Program-made: the position numbers and the translations under genes
Notes under the pieces: model-generated
Database searches by the model: none
Seen by the model: only the letters and a program-made list of their open reading frames with translations
Told to the model about the DNA's origin: nothing
Part shown: piece after piece, positions 14,437 through 14,654 of the stretch
Layout: each line of letters begins with the position of its first letter
Numbering within the stretch: position 1 is the stretch's first letter
Assembly: GCA_903821715.1 (NCBI GenBank)
Contig: CAIJMB010000077.1
Location: 1 to 14,654 of the forward strand
Source: an uncultured Flavobacteriales bacterium
GTDB lineage: Bacteria > Bacteroidota > Bacteroidia > Flavobacteriales > Schleiferiaceae
DNA length: 14,654 nucleotides
Direction of reading: 5' to 3'

Positions 14437-14654
14437 ATGAAGACGAAGCCGCTGATTTCCATCGACGAAGTACGCGGCTTTTTGGGCTGGCCGCCTGCGG
14501 CACGCCCGCTGCTGTGGCTGCTGTTTGCCGTGCTGGGTTGGCACCGCCTCAACCGCGTCTATGCCCGCTATGCCGACCGTCAGGGTCCTGAATTTGCGCG
14601 AGCGTTGCTGGCTTCGCGCGGAATCAAACTCCGCTACTTCCCCAGCGACTTAGA
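14437..14654 (+). CDS. N-terminal part of a lysophospholipid/aminolipid acyltransferase-like protein (OlsF/'hemolysin' type), partial
   Basis: ATG 14437 opens a frame that runs off the window after 72 codons. The readable N-terminus has a hydrophobic stretch (PLLWLLFAVLGW) followed by HRLNRVYARYADRQGPEFAR and a segment ending GIKLRYFPSDL. This pattern (LNKLY...GxEF...LGIxxxxxxxDL) is what I remember preceding the PlsC-type acyltransferase domain in Bacteroidota proteins annotated as putative hemolysins, lysophospholipid acyltransferases or OlsF-like ornithine/glycine-lipid synthases. The catalytic HxxxxD motif would lie right of the window, so the call rests on the leader region and on the gene order after lysC. 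The nine-base gap from the lysC stop implies co-transcription. Confidence 0.6.
   Translation, partial: MKTKPLISIDEVRGFLGWPPAARPLLWLLFAVLGWHRLNRVYARYADRQGPEFARALLASRGIKLRYFPSDL

Overview
The window is about 99% coding and moderately GC-rich. It looks like a chromosomal segment of a Bacteroidota bacterium, most likely a high-GC Flavobacteriales lineage of the Cryomorphaceae/Schleiferiaceae type. The reasons are: promoter boxes of the Bacteroidota TAnnTTTG type (TACCTTCG, TACTTTCG) 20-35 bases before genes; almost no Shine-Dalgarno sequences; a ~380-residue sigma-54-type response regulator without a Fis DNA-binding domain, a form I recall from Bacteroidota; and the gene order fbp / GNAT / lysC / 'hemolysin-type' acyltransferase. 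The assignment is inference from remembered families, not a database search.

Layout. (1) 1-2278: the edge of a surface-polysaccharide locus. It holds the last 36 codons of an undecaprenyl-phosphate sugar transferase (+) and, converging on it with a 4-base gap, an unusual 720-residue protein with two complete glycosyltransferases in tandem. (2) 2279-3913: a divergent promoter region, then a two-gene + strand unit of a 78-residue acidic protein and a MATE-family exporter. (3) 3925-12612: six tightly packed minus-strand genes, probably one operon, read from right to left: fbp (fructose-1,6-bisphosphatase), mfd (transcription-repair coupling factor), an ABC ATPase, its ABC-2 permease, a Ppx/GppA phosphatase and the response regulator. 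Spacings are +8, +29, -4, +10 and -22 bases. The 29-base mfd-ABC gap consists almost entirely of a degenerate heptanucleotide tandem repeat that also encodes the end of Mfd. (4) 12613-14654: a compact divergent promoter drives fbp leftwards and, rightwards, a GNAT acetyltransferase, lysC (aspartate kinase, probable TTG start overlapping the GNAT stop) and the start of an aminolipid/phospholipid acyltransferase-like gene cut by the window edge.

Most genes are housekeeping: gluconeogenesis, DNA repair, aspartate-family amino acids, phosphate/stringent-response metabolism and export. I do not see a phage, defence, CRISPR or transposon system. The points most worth a second look are the fused double glycosyltransferase, the heptamer repeat that carries the mfd stop codon, and the HTH-less regulator with GSFTSA in place of GAFTGA.
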